Origin: CBDDEC01 sp965226785
Lineage (GTDB): Bacteria; Chloroflexota; Dehalococcoidia; UBA2979
Direction of reading: 5' to 3'
DNA length: 64,000 bases
NCBI GenBank assembly: GCA_965226785.1
Contig: CBDDEC010000002.1
Coordinates: forward strand, 310,001 to 374,000
The number at the start of each line of letters is the position of its first letter. Within the stretch, counting starts at the first letter, position 1. Made by a program: the position numbers and the translations under genes. The notes under the pieces are model-generated. The model had not been told where the DNA came from. It made no database searches and was given only the letters and a program-made list of their open reading frames with translations. Positions 35,187 to 44,225 of this stretch are shown piece after piece.

Positions 35187-36029
35187 CTAACGTGCGACGC
35201 TGGCGTTCGCGATCAGGACGATCGTGCCGTCGTCTTTCTCGATCCACGCGAAGGCGCCCTCGCGCGCCTGATCGTCCTCGAGCGGGCCAGTCGCGACACC
35301 CTTGACCGTCAGGTGGTCGTTCGGCCACGTCGGGTTCGTGAACTTGAGGTCGAGCTTGCCGCTTGCCCACCAGCGCTCACCGAAGTGGCGGTCGAGGAAG
35401 TGACCCAGGTACGACATCGTCATGCGCCCGCCCACGACCACCTCCTGGAACCCGAGCGCCTGAGAGGCCTCGAGGTCCGTGTGGTAGCTCTTGCTGCCAT
35501 GGAAGTACTGGCCGCACATCTCGAGGGTGATCGTGACCTCGAACGGCTCGATCGGCGTGCCTGCGGGCACGTTGAACTTGCGCGCCCCCTCCTTGCGGTT
35601 GGGGTCGCGGAACTCGACCTGCTCGACCGGCTCATCGAGAAGGAACGACTGGTGGTGGTGGGAGCTGAGGACCACCCGCCCTTCTGAGTCCTCGAGCGTC
35701 ATCTCCGTGTTGACGACGGTGCGGTCGCGGCGCTTGTAGATGTCGACGATGCGCCCGTGGGCGACGTAGCTGGCGCCGGTCGCCAGCGGCGCAAGCAGAT
35801 CCCACTCCTGCCGCATCCAGAGGTGGCCACGATCCTGGCTGAAGGCGCTCCAGCGATGGAAGTTGTCGGCTGCGCCCGCCATCATCGACGGCACCGTCGC
35901 ACCGGCGGGGCGCGCGAGGGCCAGGCCGTCGTAGTAGTCGTCGAGCAGCGACTCCGTCACCTCGAAGGGCAGGTCGGGGAGCGTCTTGCCGACGGTCGGT
36001 TCTTCGTGCCGGACGGTCTCGGTGGTCAT
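35187..36029 (-). CDS. MaoC-like (hotdog fold) dehydratase
   Basis: 280 residues, start ATG 36029 with AGGAGC upstream. It has two hotdog-like regions: an N-terminal FAS1-type dehydratase-like half (LDDYYDGLALARPAGATVPS...GRIVDIYKRRDRTVVNTEM) and a C-terminal MaoC half (SYHTDLEASQALGFQEVVVGG followed by RMTMSYLGHFLDRHF). Such proteins hydrate enoyl-CoAs or related thioesters. The clear catalytic Asp/His dyad of active R-hydratases is not obvious, so specificity is uncertain. It is followed by a PNPOx-like gene 43 bp upstream on the same strand. Confidence 0.8.
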   Translation of the reverse strand: MTTETVRHEEPTVGKTLPDLPFEVTESLLDDYYDGLALARPAGATVPSMMAGAADNFHRWSAFSQDRGHLWMRQEWDLLAPLATGASYVAHGRIVDIYKRRDRTVVNTEMTLEDSEGRVVLSSHHHQSFLLDEPVEQVEFRDPNRKEGARKFNVPAGTPIEPFEVTITLEMCGQYFHGSKSYHTDLEASQALGFQEVVVGGRMTMSYLGHFLDRHFGERWWASGKLDLKFTNPTWPNDHLTVKGVATGPLEDDQAREGAFAWIEKDDGTIVLIANASVAR

Positions 36030-36072
36030 GGCTTGCTCCTGCCTCGTGCGCTGCGATTCTCGCACGTGCGGT

Positions 36073-36666
36073 CTAGGCGCCTGCGGACCTCGATGGGTCG
36101 TTCGCCGGCAGGACATCCGCGAACGCCTGCTTCCACTCGGGCACTGGCGTCTCGCAGTCGGCCTTCGGCACGAACGTCGAGCGCTCGACCAGCTCCAGCT
36201 TGTGGATGTAACGCGGGCAGTTCGGGAACAGTTCGCGCGCGACGACGCGGACGATCGCCTGCGCCTCCGGATACTCCGCGAGCAGCGGATCGTCATGCTG
36301 CACGGTCGCCGTGCCGTTGAAGCGCATGCGGCTCTGGCCCTCGAAGTCGATGAACAGCAACCCGACCTCGCCGCTGTCGGCGATGCTGCCGAGTGACAGG
36401 AACATGCCGTTGCCGTCGTAGATCGGGAACGCGATCGTCCGCTCGTCCAGGACCCGGACGAATCCCGGCTCGCCGCCCTTGTACGAGCAGTTCGCCTGTC
36501 CTCGGCTGTCCACCGTCGCGAGGAAGAACATGTCGCGCGCCTCGATGAACTCGCGGTCGCGGTCGGTGATCTGCGCATGCACGATGCGCTCGGCCATGGT
36601 CTCCGCGAGGCGTTCCGAGTCCGCGAACCGCTGCGCCTCGCGCTGCCCGTCGGTATAGAAGCTCAT
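36073..36666 (-). CDS. pyridoxamine 5'-phosphate oxidase-family flavoprotein
   Basis: 197 residues, split-barrel FMN/F420-binding fold: ARDMFFLATVDSRGQANCSY, the GFVRVLDERTIAFPIYDGN strand and GEVGLLFIDFEGQSRMRFNG. It belongs to the general-stress/PNPOx-like group rather than PdxH itself. The start at ATG 36666 is supported by GAGGAGG six bases upstream. Probable operon with the MaoC-like gene. Confidence 0.85.
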   Translation of the reverse strand: MSFYTDGQREAQRFADSERLAETMAERIVHAQITDRDREFIEARDMFFLATVDSRGQANCSYKGGEPGFVRVLDERTIAFPIYDGNGMFLSLGSIADSGEVGLLFIDFEGQSRMRFNGTATVQHDDPLLAEYPEAQAIVRVVARELFPNCPRYIHKLELVERSTFVPKADCETPVPEWKQAFADVLPANDPSRSAGA

Positions 36667-36816
36667 CGGGTCCTCCTCGGGCGGGTCTGACGCCCGCGCT
36701 GTTGCTGATGATGATATCGGCAACGAGCGCACGACCGTCGCGCTCCGGCCGATCGGCCGCTACCGTGTGCGTCCGCGCGCCACCGACCGGGGGCGCAGCT
36801 AGGCAGAGGACGCCAC

Positions 36817-37983
36817 ATGCCAGCTCCCATCGCCGCGTTCGACCGGCTGGGCACCGAGACCGCCTTCGAGGTGCTCGCACGCGCCAACCAGCTCGCGGCA
36901 GAGGGGCGCGACATCATCAACCTCGGCATCGGCCAGCCCGACTTCCGCACCCCTGACCACATCGTGCAGGCGGCGAAGGCCGCCCTTGACGCTGGCGAGC
37001 ACGGCTACACCCCCGCCGCCGGCATCCCGCCGCTCCGCGAGGCAGTCGCGGCGGACCTCGGACGCCGGCATGGCGTCGAGGTGGACCCGAAGAGCGTGCT
37101 GATCACGCCGGGCGCGAAGCCGGTCATGTACTTCGCGATCCTGCTCTTCGGCGAGCCGGGCGCGGAGATCATGTACCCGAACCCGGGCTTCCCGATCTAC
37201 GAGTCGGTGATCGCCTACTCCGGCGCGAAGCCCGTCCCGATCGAGCTGCACGAGAGCTCGGGCTTCTCGTTCGACGCCGACGAGGTGCTCGCACGGGTGA
37301 ACGACAACACCCGGCTGATCATCCTCAACAGCCCGGGCAACCCGACCGGTGGGGTCGTGCCGGCCGAGGAGATCGAGAAGTTGATCGCGGGCCTGGAGGC
37401 GTTCCCGAAGGCGACGATCCTGAGCGACGAGGTCTACAGCCGCATCCTCTACGGCGGCCGCGAACACGTGAGCCTGCTGAGCTATCCGGAGATCCGGGAC
37501 CGCCTGATCGTGATCGACGGCTGGAGTAAGACCTACGCGATGACCGGCTGGCGCATCGGCTACGGCATCTGGCCGGACGATCTGTTCCCGCACGCAGAGC
37601 GGCTCGCCGTGAACTCCTACTCCTGCGTCAACGCCGCCACCCAGCACGCCGCGATCGCAGCCCTCGAGGGTCCGGACGACGAGATCCATCGCATGGTCGA
37701 GGCGTTCGACGAGCGCCGTGAGCTGATCGTGCGTGAACTCAACCGGATCCCCGGCTTCCGCTGTGTCGACCCCGGTGGAGCGTTCTACGCGTTCCCGAAC
37801 ATCGAAGGCACGGGCTTCGACGCCCCCACGCTGCAGACGAGGCTGCTCGAGGAGGCCGGCGTGGCGGTGGTCTCTGGGACGAGCTTCGGTGCGCTGGGCC
37901 AGGGGTATCTGCGTTTCTCCTACGCCGCGAGCAGCGAGGAGATCGTCGACGCGACGCGACGCGTGCGCGAACTCCTCGGGTAG
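36817..37983 (+). CDS. PLP-dependent class I/II aminotransferase
   Basis: 388 residues, fold type I aspartate-aminotransferase family (subgroup I-gamma). Features: GQPDFRTPDHI, NSPGNPTGG, DEVYSRI, and SKTYAMTGWRIGYG with PLP lysine K238. C-terminal RFSYAAS holds the carboxylate-binding Arg. Substrate unspecified; relatives transfer amino groups from Asp, Glu or aromatic amino acids. The start ATG is preceded by AGAGGACG. It is divergent from the PNPOx-like gene. Confidence 0.92.
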   Translation: MPAPIAAFDRLGTETAFEVLARANQLAAEGRDIINLGIGQPDFRTPDHIVQAAKAALDAGEHGYTPAAGIPPLREAVAADLGRRHGVEVDPKSVLITPGAKPVMYFAILLFGEPGAEIMYPNPGFPIYESVIAYSGAKPVPIELHESSGFSFDADEVLARVNDNTRLIILNSPGNPTGGVVPAEEIEKLIAGLEAFPKATILSDEVYSRILYGGREHVSLLSYPEIRDRLIVIDGWSKTYAMTGWRIGYGIWPDDLFPHAERLAVNSYSCVNAATQHAAIAALEGPDDEIHRMVEAFDERRELIVRELNRIPGFRCVDPGGAFYAFPNIEGTGFDAPTLQTRLLEEAGVAVVSGTSFGALGQGYLRFSYAASSEEIVDATRRVRELLG

Positions 37984-37993
37984 TCGACGGCAA

Positions 37994-39252
37994 CTACCCG
38001 TCGGCGTCCCCACCGGCCACGGCCGCCTCGGCGGCCGCCTGCTCGCGTGCCGAGGGTGCGCGCGCAATCATCGGCGCCAGGATGGCGACGCAGAGGATGA
38101 TCAGCATTCCGATCACGATCAGCGTTACCCGCTCGCCCCACGCGTCGGCCGCGAGGCCGACCGGGAGCGAGGCGAGCATGAACGCCCCGCCATGGAGGTC
38201 AGTGAGATGACGTGGCCGTAGTACTGCGGCTCCGACTCGGTGACGATCACGGCGCTGTTGAGTGTCTGGAACGCGCCCGTGCCCAGGCCCATCAGGAACA
38301 TCGGTCCGAAGACCAGCAGGAACGTCGGCGTCAGACCGACGAGCACCAACGACAGCCCGGTCAGGACGCCGCCCGCCGCGTAGACCGGCAGCGCACGCCT
38401 CGAGCCGGCGATCGGGGCGACGAAGACGCTCGCGAGCAAGCCTCCGACCGCGCTCACCGACGACATCACGCCGATGTCCTCGACCCGGCGCCCGAGTTCG
38501 TTCTCGACCAGGCCGGGGAAGGCGGTGGTCGAAGACAGGCCGAGCATGATCATGCAGTAGAAGAGCAGGATCATCGTCCGCAGGCGCGGCTGGCGTATGA
38601 CGTAGCGCCACCCGGCGAGCATGTCGCCAAACACCGACCGGCCCGCCACCACCTGTGTCGGCCGCGACGCCGGGAGCGTCAATACCGAGATCACCACGCC
38701 GAGGTAGAGCACGGTCATCGTGAAGTAGGCGCCCTCCGCGCCGATGAACGCGATCGCGACCATCACGCCGGCAATCCCCGGCGCGACCACCCTCGACGCG
38801 TTGAGCGCGACCTGGTTGAGCGCGACCGCGTTGGCGCGCAGGTCCTCGCCCACCAGCTCGACGACCCAGGCCTGCCGCGCCGGGCCCATGAACGCGAACA
38901 TCGCGCCCACGATCAGCGACCCGACGAAGAGATGCCAGAGCGCGATCTGATCGGCCGCCACGAGGATGCCCGTGACCAGGAAGACGAGCGTGATCACGCT
39001 CTGACAGGCCAGCGACACCTTCTTCTTCGAGATCCGGTCGGCGTAGGCGCCACCGAACGGTCCCAGTAACAGCGAGGCGACGCCCTGCCCGACGAGGACG
39101 ATGCCGACCGCACTGTTCCGGCCGGTCAGCTGGAACGCGACGATCGATTGCACCACCGTCGACATGAAAAACGCGGTGAACGAGGTCAACGAGCCGACCC
39201 ACAGCACGGCGAACTGCCGAATCGAGAGCGACGCGAACACGCCTCGCAGCAT
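37994..39252 (-). pseudogene. MFS exporter with 3' frameshift
   Basis: Paralogue of the 18122-19636 exporter (RNSAVGIVLVGQGVASLLLG, FGGAYADRISKKK). The frame from ATG 39252 is clean for about 350 codons through the 10th or 11th helix (...YGHVISLTSMAG) and then leaves frame near 38190. The expected ending (GAFMLASLPVGLAADAWGER followed by the last helices) is found in another frame and ends at 37994. A 2-base loss in a G-rich run at about 38190 would explain it. This could be a sequencing indel rather than decay. Confidence 0.75.
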
Positions 39253-39338
39253 GGGGCCTTTGCCTTCCTCGACGCTCGTTGGACGAACGCCGGTCGGGCC
39301 ATCGTCGCGCGCTGGCGCGTGCGGTCAATCCGATGGGC

Positions 39339-39833
39339 TCAGCCAGCGCCGTCCGAGGCGCACGCGGACCAGAGCCCTCGACCGGCCTCGCGTGCCGCCC
39401 GCTCGGCCTCGCGCATGCGGTCGAGGTGCTTGAGGTCCGGCGGGAAGGTGGCAACGTTGGCGAAGCCCTCGGCGACGATCAGCTCGTTGAGCATGCGGCC
39501 GTCAGCGAGATAGACATAGCGGAGCAAACGGTCGAAGCGATCGGTCTCGGAGACGTCTCGCTCCAGTCGCACTGGTGCGCCCACGGGCAGCAAGGCGGCG
39601 ACGAAGCGGGTCGCCTCGTCGCCGTAGCACTCGAGGTTGTCGCCGACCTCGGGCGCGTCGATCAGGATCAGCCGTACGCGCTGGACCGCGCCATCGAGGT
39701 GCACGCGGATCGTGTCGCCGTCGACCACGCGCTCGATGCGCGCCTCCTGGTCGCCTGTCGACGGTGCCTCTTCCTCGCACGCGGCAACCAGCAGCAGCGC
39801 GGCGAGTGCGAGGAGAGATCGGGCGCCGATCAG
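39339..39833 (-). CDS. secreted thermonuclease-like lipoprotein (SNase)
   Basis: Staphylococcal-nuclease-fold DNase/RNase: VVDGDTIRVHLDG (Ca-binding Asp), RLILIDAPEVG (Arg and Asp), and ERDVSETDRFDRLLRYVYL with the Glu/Arg catalytic residues. Upstream codons in the same frame encode a clear lipoprotein leader (RSLLALAALLLLVAAC), so the mature nuclease is probably anchored outside. No ATG, GTG or TTG fits; the only start that includes the leader is CTG at 39833, overlapping the previous gene's TGA. Calling it from the internal GTG at 39728 would lose the leader. Confidence 0.75.
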   Translation of the reverse strand: MIGARSLLALAALLLVAACEEEAPSTGDQEARIERVVDGDTIRVHLDGAVQRVRLILIDAPEVGDNLECYGDEATRFVAALLPVGAPVRLERDVSETDRFDRLLRYVYLADGRMLNELIVAEGFANVATFPPDLKHLDRMREAERAAREAGRGLWSACASDGAG

Positions 39834-40033
39834 AGGCCGAGCCGGCCGCCGAGGCCTTTCAGCGCGTCGCCGCCGTCGCCTCCACCGTCGCCGCCGAGGG
39901 CGCCCTCGAGTTGGTCGCCAATCGGACCGGGGAGCCGGTCCTTGAGCTGGGCGACGACCAGCTGGACCGCCTGAGTCGCCTGCTCCTGACTGATGCCGAC
40001 GCGGTCGGCGACCATCTTCACGATCTCGTCCAT
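39830..40033 (-). CDS. small helical protein with Gly-rich tail
   Basis: 67 residues. The first ~45 form amphipathic helices (MADRVGISQEQATQAVQLVV-like: DRVGISQEQATQAVQ, LVVAQLKDRLP); the rest is Gly/Asp-rich (GGDGGGDGGDALKG). It resembles DUF2267/DUF2780-type small proteins, of unknown function. It lies 13 bp from the TPP-enzyme gene and overlaps the nuclease leader by 4 bp, so the three may be co-transcribed. Confidence 0.6.
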   Translation of the reverse strand: MDEIVKMVADRVGISQEQATQAVQLVVAQLKDRLPGPIGDQLEGALGGDGGGDGGDALKGLGGRLGL

Positions 40034-40046
40034 TGGTAGGGCCCTT

Positions 40047-41690
40047 CTACTCGATCGGGTAGCGCGAGAGTCGATTTTCCTCGCTCGTCATGAACTCCAA
40101 CAAGGCGGGACGGCCCTTCGCCATCTCGGCCTCGGCGCGACCAATCGCCGCCACGATCTCGGCGGGGTCGGTCACACGCTCGCCATAGGCGCCGAGCGCC
40201 TCTGCGACGGCCGCATAGTCGCCGTAGAGCTCCGTGAAACGGAACTGTTCGACGGCGGCCTGGTACCTCGCCGGGTAGCCGGAGAGCACCTGGTTGTTGA
40301 GGACGATGGTCAGCACCGGGATCTCGAGCCGCACGCCCGTCTCGATGTCCATACCGGCCATCCCAATGGCGGCATCGCCCATGAAGTTGATCAGCATCCG
40401 GTCCGGCGCGGCCAGCTTCGCGCCCATCACCAGCCCCAGCGAGTACCCGAGCTGCGTCGAGTTGCCCCACCCGAGGTAGCCGCGGGGCACGATCGATTCC
40501 CAGAACGGCACGAGCTGGTCACGCGGGTGCCCGGAGTCATGCGTCACGACCGCCTTCGTGCGGTCCACCGTGTGCATCAGGTCCCAGATCACGCGGTAAG
40601 GGTTGATCGGCTGCTCGTCCGAGGTGAGCAGCGGCATCCACTCCTCGAGCCATTCGTCGCGGATGCGCTTCACCTCGTCGGCGCGCCCGCCGCCTCGACG
40701 GGCGTCGTCCCCGGCCTGGCGCTGGACCTCCTCGATCATCTGTGCGAGCACGAGCTTCGCGTCGCCGATGATCGCGTGGTCGAGGTCGTGCTCCTTGTTG
40801 AGGTCACGCGCGTCCACCGTGGACTGGATCATGACCTTGCCGCCACCGATCCCGGCCGAGGCGAGATTGGTCGTGAAGCTGGCGCCGATGCCGAAGACGA
40901 GGTCGGCGGCGTTGAGGAAGTGACGCGCCTGCTTCGTGATCGTGTTCCCCGCGGCGCCGAGGGCCAGCGCGTGGTTCTCCGGGAACGCGCTCTTGCCCGA
41001 GTTCGTCGTCGCCACCGGAGCGTCGAGGAGTTCAGAGAGCTGCACGAGCTCGTCGGAAGCCTCCGCCCAGAGCACACCCTGTCCGGCGAAGATCACCGGC
41101 CGCTCCGCGCCCAGCAGCGTGGTTACCGCGTCGCGTACGTCCTGCGGGTCGCCGCTGGAGCGGTGAGCACGGACGGGGCGATAGTCGATGGCGTCGTCTT
41201 CCAGCTCCTCCATCGCGACGTCGCCCGGCACCTCGAGGAGCACCGGTGCGCCGCGGCCGGTGCGCAGGAAGGTGTGGGCGCGGCGCAGGAACTCGGCGAC
41301 CCGGTCGGGCCGGTTGATTTGCGACGCCCACTTCGTCACACCCGCGTAATGCACGGGCGCGCTGAAGTCAGGATCCGAACCGGCGCGCCCGCGGGCGGTG
41401 CCGCCGGGCAGCACGAGGATGGGCACCGAGTCCGCGAAGGCGTGCGCGATGCCGCCGAAGGCGTTCTCGATGCCGGGGCCAGCCTGCGTGACGACGACGC
41501 CGTTGCGGCGTCCGTTCAGCATGCGGGTGTACCCGTCCGCCATATTGACGGTCGTCCGCTCGGTCCTCGACATCACCGGGCGGATGCCGATCGCCGCGCA
41601 GGCGTTGATTAGCTGGTTGTCGGGGAAGCAGAAGAGGTACTCGGTGCCCTCCGCCTGCAACACCTTGGCGATCGCATCGTTGCCTCGCAC
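40047..41690 (-). CDS. thiamine-diphosphate enzyme (acetolactate synthase-like)
   Basis: 547 residues. The catalytic Glu is E44 (SRTERTTVNMADGY), and the ThDP/Mg motif runs from GDAAIGMAG to LNN (FMGDAAIGMAGMDIETG ... IVLNN). The central domain is the usual Rossmann-like spacer. The GDG of the motif is GDA here, as in several non-AHAS decarboxylases, so benzoylformate/oxalyl-CoA-like or other 2-keto-acid activity is possible. No regulatory subunit is nearby. The start is GTG 41690 with GAGGAG six bases upstream. Divergent from the SDR-QueA operon. Confidence 0.88.
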   Translation of the reverse strand: MRGNDAIAKVLQAEGTEYLFCFPDNQLINACAAIGIRPVMSRTERTTVNMADGYTRMLNGRRNGVVVTQAGPGIENAFGGIAHAFADSVPILVLPGGTARGRAGSDPDFSAPVHYAGVTKWASQINRPDRVAEFLRRAHTFLRTGRGAPVLLEVPGDVAMEELEDDAIDYRPVRAHRSSGDPQDVRDAVTTLLGAERPVIFAGQGVLWAEASDELVQLSELLDAPVATTNSGKSAFPENHALALGAAGNTITKQARHFLNAADLVFGIGASFTTNLASAGIGGGKVMIQSTVDARDLNKEHDLDHAIIGDAKLVLAQMIEEVQRQAGDDARRGGGRADEVKRIRDEWLEEWMPLLTSDEQPINPYRVIWDLMHTVDRTKAVVTHDSGHPRDQLVPFWESIVPRGYLGWGNSTQLGYSLGLVMGAKLAAPDRMLINFMGDAAIGMAGMDIETGVRLEIPVLTIVLNNQVLSGYPARYQAAVEQFRFTELYGDYAAVAEALGAYGERVTDPAEIVAAIGRAEAEMAKGRPALLEFMTSEENRLSRYPIE

Positions 41691-41758
41691 ATCACGCTCC
41701 TCACTGGCGGTCCTGACTGCCGAGGCATGGTACGCGCCCCCTCCACAGCGTTCCGCCC

Positions 41759-41790
41759 CTGTCCGATCGGACAGCTGACCGTCCGGTCAG
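41759..41790. promoter_or_regulatory. two abutting 16-bp palindromes (TetR-like operators)
   Basis: 41759-41774 is a perfect palindrome (CTGTCCGATCGGACAG). 41775-41790 is an imperfect one (CTGACC-GTCC-GGTCAG) of the form usual for TetR-family sites. They lie back to back in the divergent promoter region of the TPP enzyme and the SDR gene. No regulator gene is adjacent. Confidence 0.5.
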
Positions 41791-41872
41791 TGGCAGCGCC
41801 CGCGCGCGTGCCTACCGTGAAGCCAACAACGAAACGAGAACGACGCCGGGGGCGTCTCGAACGGAACCGAAC

Positions 41873-42598
41873 ATGGAACTACGTGAACGAACCGCCATCG
41901 TCACCGGCGCATCGCGCGGCCTCGGCCGCGAGATCGCCCGCGCGTTCGCGGACCGCGGCGCCCACCTCGTGCTCACGGCGCGGGGGAGCGAAGACCTCGA
42001 GCGCGTCGCCGAGGAGCTCTCGCACCGCACCGAGGTGCTGGCCCTGGCGCTCGACGTGTCAGAGGACGCGGAGCGTCTCTTCGAGGCGGCGACTGAACGC
42101 TTCGGCGGCGTCGATGTGCTCGTGAACAACGCATCCGAGCTGGGCCCGACGCCGCTCCCGGCGCTCGAAGCCCTCGACTGGCGCGCCTTCGAGCGCGTCC
42201 TACGGGTCAACGTCCTCGCGCCGCTCCACCTCACGCAGCTCGTGCTGCCCGGCATGCGGGAACGCGGCGAAGGTGTCGTGATCAACGTCAGCTCCGACGC
42301 CGCCGTCGAGGCCTATCCGGGGTACGGCGGCTACGGCGCGAGCAAGGCGGCGCTGGACCATGTCACGCGCACCCTCGCCACGGAGTTGGAGGGCACCGGG
42401 GTACGCGTCTACGCCGTGGACCCAGGGAACATGAACACCGCGATGTACGCGGCCGCGGAGCCCGACGACGACCTCACCTCGGTCCCGGGCCCCGAAGGGT
42501 CCGCTCCCGCCTTCGTCCACCTCGTCGAGGAGTCGACGGAGCCGTACGCCCGCATCGAAGCACAGCGAGCCTTCGCAACGACAGGAGCGACCCGATGA
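41873..42598 (+). CDS. short-chain dehydrogenase/reductase
   Basis: 241 residues, classical SDR: TGASRGLGRE (cofactor), LVNNASELG, catalytic Ser in NVSSDAAV, and YGGYGASKAAL with the YxxxK pair. The Arg following the glycine motif suggests NADP preference. Substrate unknown. Its TGA overlaps the ATG of the QueA-like gene (ATGA), so the two are translationally coupled. Confidence 0.9.
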   Translation: MELRERTAIVTGASRGLGREIARAFADRGAHLVLTARGSEDLERVAEELSHRTEVLALALDVSEDAERLFEAATERFGGVDVLVNNASELGPTPLPALEALDWRAFERVLRVNVLAPLHLTQLVLPGMRERGEGVVINVSSDAAVEAYPGYGGYGASKAALDHVTRTLATELEGTGVRVYAVDPGNMNTAMYAAAEPDDDLTSVPGPEGSAPAFVHLVEESTEPYARIEAQRAFATTGATR

Positions 42599-43620
42599 CC
42601 ACGCAAACTCCCACGCCGACACGCGCCGTCGAGTTCGAGCTGCCGCCGACCCTCGAGGCCCACGAGCCGATCGAGGCTCGCGGACGCGAGCGCGACGAGG
42701 TGCGGCTGCTCGTCACACGCCTCGACGATGACACGGCCGAGCACACGGAGTTCACGGCGCTGCCACACCTGCTTGCGCCCGGCGACCTCGTGGTCGTCAA
42801 CGACTCCGGCACCCTGCCGGCAGCCCTGGTCGCCACACGCCAGGACGGCAGCTCCGTGGCCGTGCACTTCTCGACGCAGCTCGACGAGGCGATCTGGGTG
42901 ATCGAGCCGCGCAAGGTCGCTGGACGCCGCGGCGAACGGCTCGACCTGCCGGGTGGCGGCCACGTGCGCCTGATCGCGCGCTACGAGGATTCGATGCGCC
43001 TCTGGGTCGCCGCCGTGCACCTCAGCGCCGATGTCCACAGCTACCTCGCAGAGTGGGGCAGCCCGATCCGCTACCCCTACGTCCCGGACGAGTGGCCGAT
43101 CGAGCTCTACCAGACCATCTTCGCGCGACGGCCCGGCTCGGCCGAGATGCCCTCGGCGGGGCGCGCGTTCAGCCATCGCATCGTCGAGGCGCTGGATGCC
43201 CGCGGCGTGAGCATCGCTCCGATCACGTTGCACACGGGCGTGGCCAGCCTCGAGCACCACGAGTCGCCCTACGCCGAGTGGTACGAGGTAACCGAGGCGA
43301 CGGCGAACGCGATCAACAGCACCCGCGCCCGGGGCGGCCGCGTGCTGGCTGTCGGAACCACCGTGCTGCGATCCCTGGAGTCGACGGTCGAGGGCGGCCT
43401 GATACGGCCCTCGAGCGGCTGGACCGACCTCGTGATCACGCCGGATCGGCCGATCACGGTCGCTGACGCTTTCCTGACCGGGCTGCATGAGCCGGAGGCG
43501 AGCCACCTCGACATGCTCGAGGCGTTCGCGGGCGCTCGACACGTGCGCGCGGCCTACGCCGCAGCCCTCGATGGCGGCTACCGCTGGCACGAGTTTGGTG
43601 ACCTGCACCTAATGCTGTAG
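42595..43620 (+). CDS. queA: QueA-like S-adenosylmethionine:tRNA ribosyltransferase-isomerase
   Basis: 341 residues matching the QueA family: LLAPGDLVVVNDSGTLPAAL near the N-terminus, SAGRAFSHRIVEAL, the PITLHTGVASLEHHE loop and EWYEV, and C-terminal ITPDRPITVADAFLTGLHEPEASHL. QueA adds the cyclopentane moiety from SAM to preQ1 in the tRNA wobble position. This copy diverges from canonical QueA (GVAS for GLGTF) and no other queuosine genes are nearby, so a related non-tRNA role is possible. Confidence 0.85.
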   Translation: MTTQTPTPTRAVEFELPPTLEAHEPIEARGRERDEVRLLVTRLDDDTAEHTEFTALPHLLAPGDLVVVNDSGTLPAALVATRQDGSSVAVHFSTQLDEAIWVIEPRKVAGRRGERLDLPGGGHVRLIARYEDSMRLWVAAVHLSADVHSYLAEWGSPIRYPYVPDEWPIELYQTIFARRPGSAEMPSAGRAFSHRIVEALDARGVSIAPITLHTGVASLEHHESPYAEWYEVTEATANAINSTRARGGRVLAVGTTVLRSLESTVEGGLIRPSSGWTDLVITPDRPITVADAFLTGLHEPEASHLDMLEAFAGARHVRAAYAAALDGGYRWHEFGDLHLML

Positions 43621-43744
43621 CGCTCTGGGGCGCATCCACGCCTGTGTGAACTCGAACACCCAACCACGCGCCAACGCCTCGCAGGAGGCAGGACTCCTCG
43701 TTCGTCGCACGCTGTCGGCAGACACCCAGCGAAGGAGGAACCAG

Positions 43745-44137
43745 ATGACGACAGCGACAGCAACACAGACACCGATCGAGGTAGGACACGCCCTGGTCGA
43801 CGCGATCACCAGCCGTCGCTTTGACGACGTGGAACGGCTGGGCCACCCCGAGGCCCGGCTGCGCTCGATGAACGCCAGCGGACCCGCAGAAGCCCACGGG
43901 CCGGCCGGTATCGCGGCGTTCTACCACGGCGACTTCGCCTCGGCGACGGCGTTCGAGACCGTGGAGACATCGGTGCGGCCGCTGGCCGACCGGGTGCAGA
44001 TCACGTGGCAGTTCGATGTCGAGCGGCCGGGCGGGGACTACACGGAGACCGTCGAGCAGCACTTGTTCATCAAGGTCGTCGACGGGCTGATCCTGCGCAT
44101 CGACCAGGTCTGCTCCGGGTTCCGCCCCAGGAGTTAA
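43745..44137 (+). CDS. SnoaL/NTF2-like protein
   Basis: 130 residues with the NTF2-like cone fold (ALVDAITSRRFDDVERLGHP, HGPAGIAAFYHGDFA, EQHLFIKVVDGLILRIDQ). Start ATG 43745, AAGGAGG six bases upstream. Enzymatic or binding role unknown. Confidence 0.8.
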   Translation: MTTATATQTPIEVGHALVDAITSRRFDDVERLGHPEARLRSMNASGPAEAHGPAGIAAFYHGDFASATAFETVETSVRPLADRVQITWQFDVERPGGDYTETVEQHLFIKVVDGLILRIDQVCSGFRPRS

Positions 44138-44225
44138 GAGGCGCTCACGGCTGATTCACTGCGAGTAGCCTCTGCGCAATGGCGACCTGGCCTGACAGGC
44201 CGGTCGCGGCGTGGAGGCTGCCCTG

